Shown here piece by piece: positions 33,783 through 36,579 of a stretch of 36,579 bases of DNA. A model generated the notes under the pieces. The model searched no databases. It was not told the DNA's origin and saw only the letters and a program-made list of their open reading frames with translations. Location: contig JBJYWI010000189.1 in NCBI GenBank assembly GCA_046259385.1, positions 1 to 36,579 of the forward strand. Reading direction: 5' to 3'. Position numbers and translations under genes: made by a program. The stretch comes from CAVWDI01 sp046259385 (lineage in GTDB: Bacteria > Chloroflexota > Anaerolineae > Anaerolineales > UBA4823). Position 1 is the first letter of the stretch. Every line of letters starts with the position of its first letter.

Positions 33783-35789
33783 TTATTTAATTTGAAGAAC
33801 CTGTCCGACATAAATAACCCTTGGATTCTTGATGCCGTTCATATTCACAAGGCGGTTGACTGTCGTTCCAAAGTAATTGGCGATACTATAAAGCGTATCT
33901 CCTCTTTTAACTGTGTAGTAGCGATAACTGGCATCGCCTTTACTTGGTGGATAGCATTTACCATCTTTATATTCGCGGCAACCGTCACCTTTACTCGGAG
34001 GATAGTATTTGGTGTCTTTTTCTGGATGCGGCGGTTTACCATGGTCTTTGACTTCAGTTTCTTGAATGTTTTCGAAGACTACCACTTCGCAGATACCCGT
34101 GTTGTCAAGTGTGACATCAAATTCTTCAGGTCCAACTGAGTACCAGCCATCCTGGACTTCTTCAAAAACGGTGTATTCGCCTGGAGTCAATCCATTAAAG
34201 CGTACCCATCCAGTGCCGTCGGTTTCAGCGGTTAGAGCATCACCACCATATTTGGGTTTGATTTTAACTTCCCAACCGGCGATTCCGGAGCCATCCTTGT
34301 GGTCGTACTTGTATACATCCACACAGGCAAATTCGGTCTTATTCTTGAAGCGGACGTGTTCGCACTCGTATTGATCAGTTACGTCAACGACAAATTCTGA
34401 TGGGGTAACCGCTTCCCAACCAGATTTCATCTCTTCTGTAATTGTCCACTTACCAAGTGTTAATTCATCAAACTTGAAGTATCCGTATTCGTCGGTTTCC
34501 TCGGTAAATTCTTCCCCGGTTTCATCATTTCTGGCAGTGATCTCCCAATCCTCTAGACCTTGTTCATAATTGTTGATCTTGTATCCATCAACACATCCCA
34601 GAGGTTCGTTGTTGAAGACAACCGGTTCACAAATACCGGGCTTATCCAGATACACTTTCTTTACAGATGTATCAACTGGTTTCCACCAATCTTCGACAGT
34701 TTCTTCAACGGTCCATTGACCGAGAGAGAGACCTTTAAATTTAGCGAATCCCATTGAGTCTGTGTACACTGAGACATCAGGCTGAGTCCCGTCATCGCGG
34801 GTAGCGGTCATCTTCCAACCCTGGAGAGGGACGCCGAAAGAATCTAGTTTCTGAACCTCGATACATCCATCATGGATCTGTTCATTTACAAACACGAGAT
34901 CTGTGCACACACCTGGATCAACCGGAGAATCAAGTTCTATGGTTCTTTCATAACCATAACCGCTGGCTGGCTGCCAGCCTAGTTTCTCCTCTTCGGTGAC
35001 TACCCAGGTCCCGGGTTCTAAGTCATAAAACTCAGCTTCACCCAGTCCATTTGTGACTGAAGTTAAAGTGACATCTCCGTTTGTGGCGGTCATTTCCCAA
35101 CCAGGCAATCCGACGAGATCTTCAAATTCACCGTAACCACCTGCGTCAAGTTTATGAACAATCAGGCATGGGAGTGCTTCAACCTTAAACCTGACCTCCG
35201 CACATTCATCATCATCTTCGTCGCCGCTTAAGGTAACGGTAAACGAAGCGGGTGTGAATTCACGCCAGCCATCTTGAACTTCAAGTTCAACCAGCCAAAC
35301 GCCTTCTTTCAGATCTTTGAATTCGAACTCGCCATCTGAATCAACAGTGGTATCTTCTGTATCCCCATCTTCATGCGTTATCGTGACCGTCCATCCAACT
35401 CCTGCCTTTTGATGGTAGCGGTCGATCACAAATCCAGAGATACAAGTTCCACCCTGTACCGGTATGGGGGGCACATACGTGCTGTCCTCATCTGGTGGGG
35501 TGTCACCTCCACCAAATACTGCTACCGGTTCAGATGCTATTTCTTGATCAAGTTCAAAAACCGGTTCAAAAACAGAATTTTTTTCAGTTAGTGAATCAAT
35601 TGAAGGAGCATTTACCAGATTTTCCATCTCGACAGATGGTGAATTTCCGTTATTAGATGCGGAAATTACGTTACCTGGCACGACTATTGCAACTCCTAAA
35701 ACGAGGATCAGGGCTGTGGCACCAATTATTGACAATATGCGAAATCCTCTCAAGGTGCTAGGCCCTTTTTCCTTTAATTTATCCGTCAT
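33783..35789 (-). CDS. Surface protein with five SpaA/Cna-B-like repeats and a C-terminal LysM domain
   Basis: 668 residues from the ATG at 35789, chosen because GGAGG lies six bases upstream; an ATG at 35816 lacks one. A membrane or signal helix (about 18-41) is followed by a low-complexity spacer. Five repeats of 90-100 residues begin at Cys116, Cys208, Cys309, Cys399 and Cys489. Each starts with Cys and closes with another (CAEV, CTDL, CEPV, CEHV, CEVV). Repeats 2-5 also have a Lys near the start, Glu-Glu in the middle (such as VTEEE, ITEEM) and Asn at the end (such as FVN, FKN), the layout of SpaA/Cna-B isopeptide domains. Repeat 1 lacks the Lys and Asn. A spacer with YPPSKGD twice leads to LysM (about 624-668; YYTVKRGDTLYSI), which binds peptidoglycan or similar glycans. 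Role: cell-wall attachment or stalk, by inference. Confidence 0.87.
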   Translation of the reverse strand: MTDKLKEKGPSTLRGFRILSIIGATALILVLGVAIVVPGNVISASNNGNSPSVEMENLVNAPSIDSLTEKNSVFEPVFELDQEIASEPVAVFGGGDTPPDEDSTYVPPIPVQGGTCISGFVIDRYHQKAGVGWTVTITHEDGDTEDTTVDSDGEFEFKDLKEGVWLVELEVQDGWREFTPASFTVTLSGDEDDDECAEVRFKVEALPCLIVHKLDAGGYGEFEDLVGLPGWEMTATNGDVTLTSVTNGLGEAEFYDLEPGTWVVTEEEKLGWQPASGYGYERTIELDSPVDPGVCTDLVFVNEQIHDGCIEVQKLDSFGVPLQGWKMTATRDDGTQPDVSVYTDSMGFAKFKGLSLGQWTVEETVEDWWKPVDTSVKKVYLDKPGICEPVVFNNEPLGCVDGYKINNYEQGLEDWEITARNDETGEEFTEETDEYGYFKFDELTLGKWTITEEMKSGWEAVTPSEFVVDVTDQYECEHVRFKNKTEFACVDVYKYDHKDGSGIAGWEVKIKPKYGGDALTAETDGTGWVRFNGLTPGEYTVFEEVQDGWYSVGPEEFDVTLDNTGICEVVVFENIQETEVKDHGKPPHPEKDTKYYPPSKGDGCREYKDGKCYPPSKGDASYRYYTVKRGDTLYSIANYFGTTVNRLVNMNGIKNPRVIYVGQVLQIK

Positions 35790-35921
35790 TATCTTCCTCC
35801 TTTCATTAATGAGCATTGGATAGTATTTCGGACAATAGGAAAATCGAGCATTAATTAATATTTATTGAATTGTTTCGGTTTCACTCTCCTTTCTGAAGCA
35901 TATTAGTGGTCCGCTTCATGT

Positions 35922-36053
35922 TTAGATCAAAGCCTTCTCGGGTTGGTAAATAGGCGCTACGTCAATACCGCCAATTTTTTCGATAGGTATTGTTAACATC
36001 TTATCGCCCATCGTTATATTTACCATATCCGGTTGAAAAATACAATAACCCAT
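35922..36053 (-). CDS. Possible small gene or gene remnant (43 codons)
   Basis: An ATG at 36053 opens a 43-codon frame ending in TAA. The frame stays open upstream for 28 more codons (to a TAA near 36138) without an ATG, GTG or TTG, and the translation there still looks protein-like (TYSEYSVRDN, NISVRLK). The whole reads like one short beta-rich protein, ending IPIEKIGGIDVAPIYQPEK. No ribosome site is visible before the ATG. It may be a real small gene, one with an unusual start, or a 5'-damaged remnant. The other parts of 35817-36257 hold nothing I can name. Confidence 0.3.
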   Translation of the reverse strand: MGYCIFQPDMVNITMGDKMLTIPIEKIGGIDVAPIYQPEKALI

Positions 36054-36257
36054 TTTTAATCTAACACTAATATTTAAATTATCTCTGACAGAGTATTCAG
36101 AATAAGTGATTATTAATAAATTGTTTATTTCTTAAAATTATTGCAAAAAGAATATGGCAACCATTTGATTACAGCAAAATGATTTGTATAATGAAACCTC
36201 CCCACCTCTGTGTATTGGAATTTTTATCGCCTGCAAGCAGGGATCAAATTTAAATTT

Positions 36258-36579
36258 CTAAAGAATCTGGTCCAGGTCTATTTGCCTCGATGCCGCTCGT
36301 TCAATTTGCCAGGATTTTTCAGTTTCTGGAACAGCCACAATATCATTTTCTGGACGCCGTATCAATTTTAATGCGCCTTCCTCGCAATGAGGAACACAAA
36401 TGCCACATCCAACGCAGCTCATTGAATTGACTTGAATTACTCCATGGTCAAGTTCAAGGGCTTCAAATTGACAGAAATCGATGCAGGTTTCGCAAACAAT
36501 ACAAATCTCTTTTTCAACTTTACAAAGAAAAGGAGATTTTGCTATTGCATTTGCAATACCAAATTCACTCAAGCCGCGT
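36258..36579 (-). CDS. 2[4Fe-4S] ferredoxin-type protein, C-terminal part (cut by window edge)
   Basis: About 107 residues are visible and the frame stays open to the right edge, so this is the C-terminal end of a longer protein. A TTG at 36572 is an unlikely start. Two cluster motifs are present: CIVCETCIDFC and CVGCGICVPHC, each C-x2-C-x2-C-x3-C, for two [4Fe-4S] clusters. In both, the proline that usually follows the fourth Cys is missing (Q and E instead). The sequence before (KSPFLCKVEKEI) and after (GALKLIRRP) matches larger ferredoxin-like proteins of anaerobes, in which such a module follows an N-terminal domain. Its partner is unknown. It probably handles low-potential electrons in the cytoplasm. 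Confidence 0.82.
   Translation of the reverse strand, partial: RGLSEFGIANAIAKSPFLCKVEKEICIVCETCIDFCQFEALELDHGVIQVNSMSCVGCGICVPHCEEGALKLIRRPENDIVAVPETEKSWQIERAASRQIDLDQIL

Noticed and set aside
35894..35918. Inverted repeat TGAAGC/GCTTCA as a terminator
   Set aside because: Only six base pairs with a 13-base loop and no T-run on either strand.
35880..35925. Short leader peptide (GTG after AAAGGAGA) upstream of the repeat protein gene
   Set aside because: Only nine codons, start too close to the purine run, and too far from the next start to show coupling.

Overview
The window reads as ordinary chromosome of an anaerobic or facultative bacterium, most likely a Chloroflexota (Anaerolineae-like) genome. 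This taxonomic call is inference from the gene set: a free-standing Elp3 of the type crystallised from Dehalococcoides, lipoproteins with Ala/Pro/Glu-rich spacers after the lipobox, a YqeC-MocA fusion, a DUF4332 helix-hairpin-helix protein, and many plausible leaderless promoters. I saw no tRNA, rRNA, insertion sequence, phage gene or CRISPR array.

Layout. (1) 1-1854: the start of a methyltransferase gene runs off the left edge, divergent from elp3. The visible part resembles the Trm9/ALKBH8 methyltransferases that act on the product of Elongator in eukaryotes. (2) 1925-13484: a sugar regulon on the + strand. A strong promoter with a 25-bp palindrome precedes a LacI-type repressor. Then come a two-domain solute-binding lipoprotein, two permeases, a relic of an aldo/keto reductase, a GH1 beta-glucosidase, a trehalose synthase and an amylosucrase. 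Together they suggest uptake and remodelling of alpha-glucosides such as sucrose, trehalose and maltose. The transport ATPase is not here. (3) 13646-15574: a long, eukaryote-like formate-THF ligase with its own regulatory region and a clear terminator. (4) 15718-20452: tilS (-), a sirtuin (+), a decayed alcohol dehydrogenase, a small unknown protein and mutL (-). (5) 20554-26875 (+): HAD phosphatase, small membrane protein, lone CoA-transferase alpha subunit, three membrane or envelope proteases (Ctp, YugP-like, HtrA) and a flippase-like membrane protein. (6) 26872-28598 (-): a four-helix membrane protein and a secreted bactofilin-like protein with a membrane domain. (7) 28823-33455 (-): a co-directional run of YqeC-MocA fusion, response regulator, ThpR, RsfS, metallo-beta-lactamase-fold hydrolase, hotdog thioesterase and DUF4332 protein. 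(8) 33783-36579 (-): a surface protein with five SpaA/Cna-B-like repeats and a LysM domain, a possible very small gene, and the C-terminal part of a 2[4Fe-4S] protein cut by the right edge.

Most promising for follow-up: the Elp3/Trm9-like pair (a possible bacterial route to mcm5U34), the fused sugar-binding plus PhnD-like receptor, the repeat protein whose domains combine Cys pairs with Lys/Glu/Asn isopeptide triads, the Cys-for-Asn change in the GH1 active site, and a probable CTG start for rsfS.
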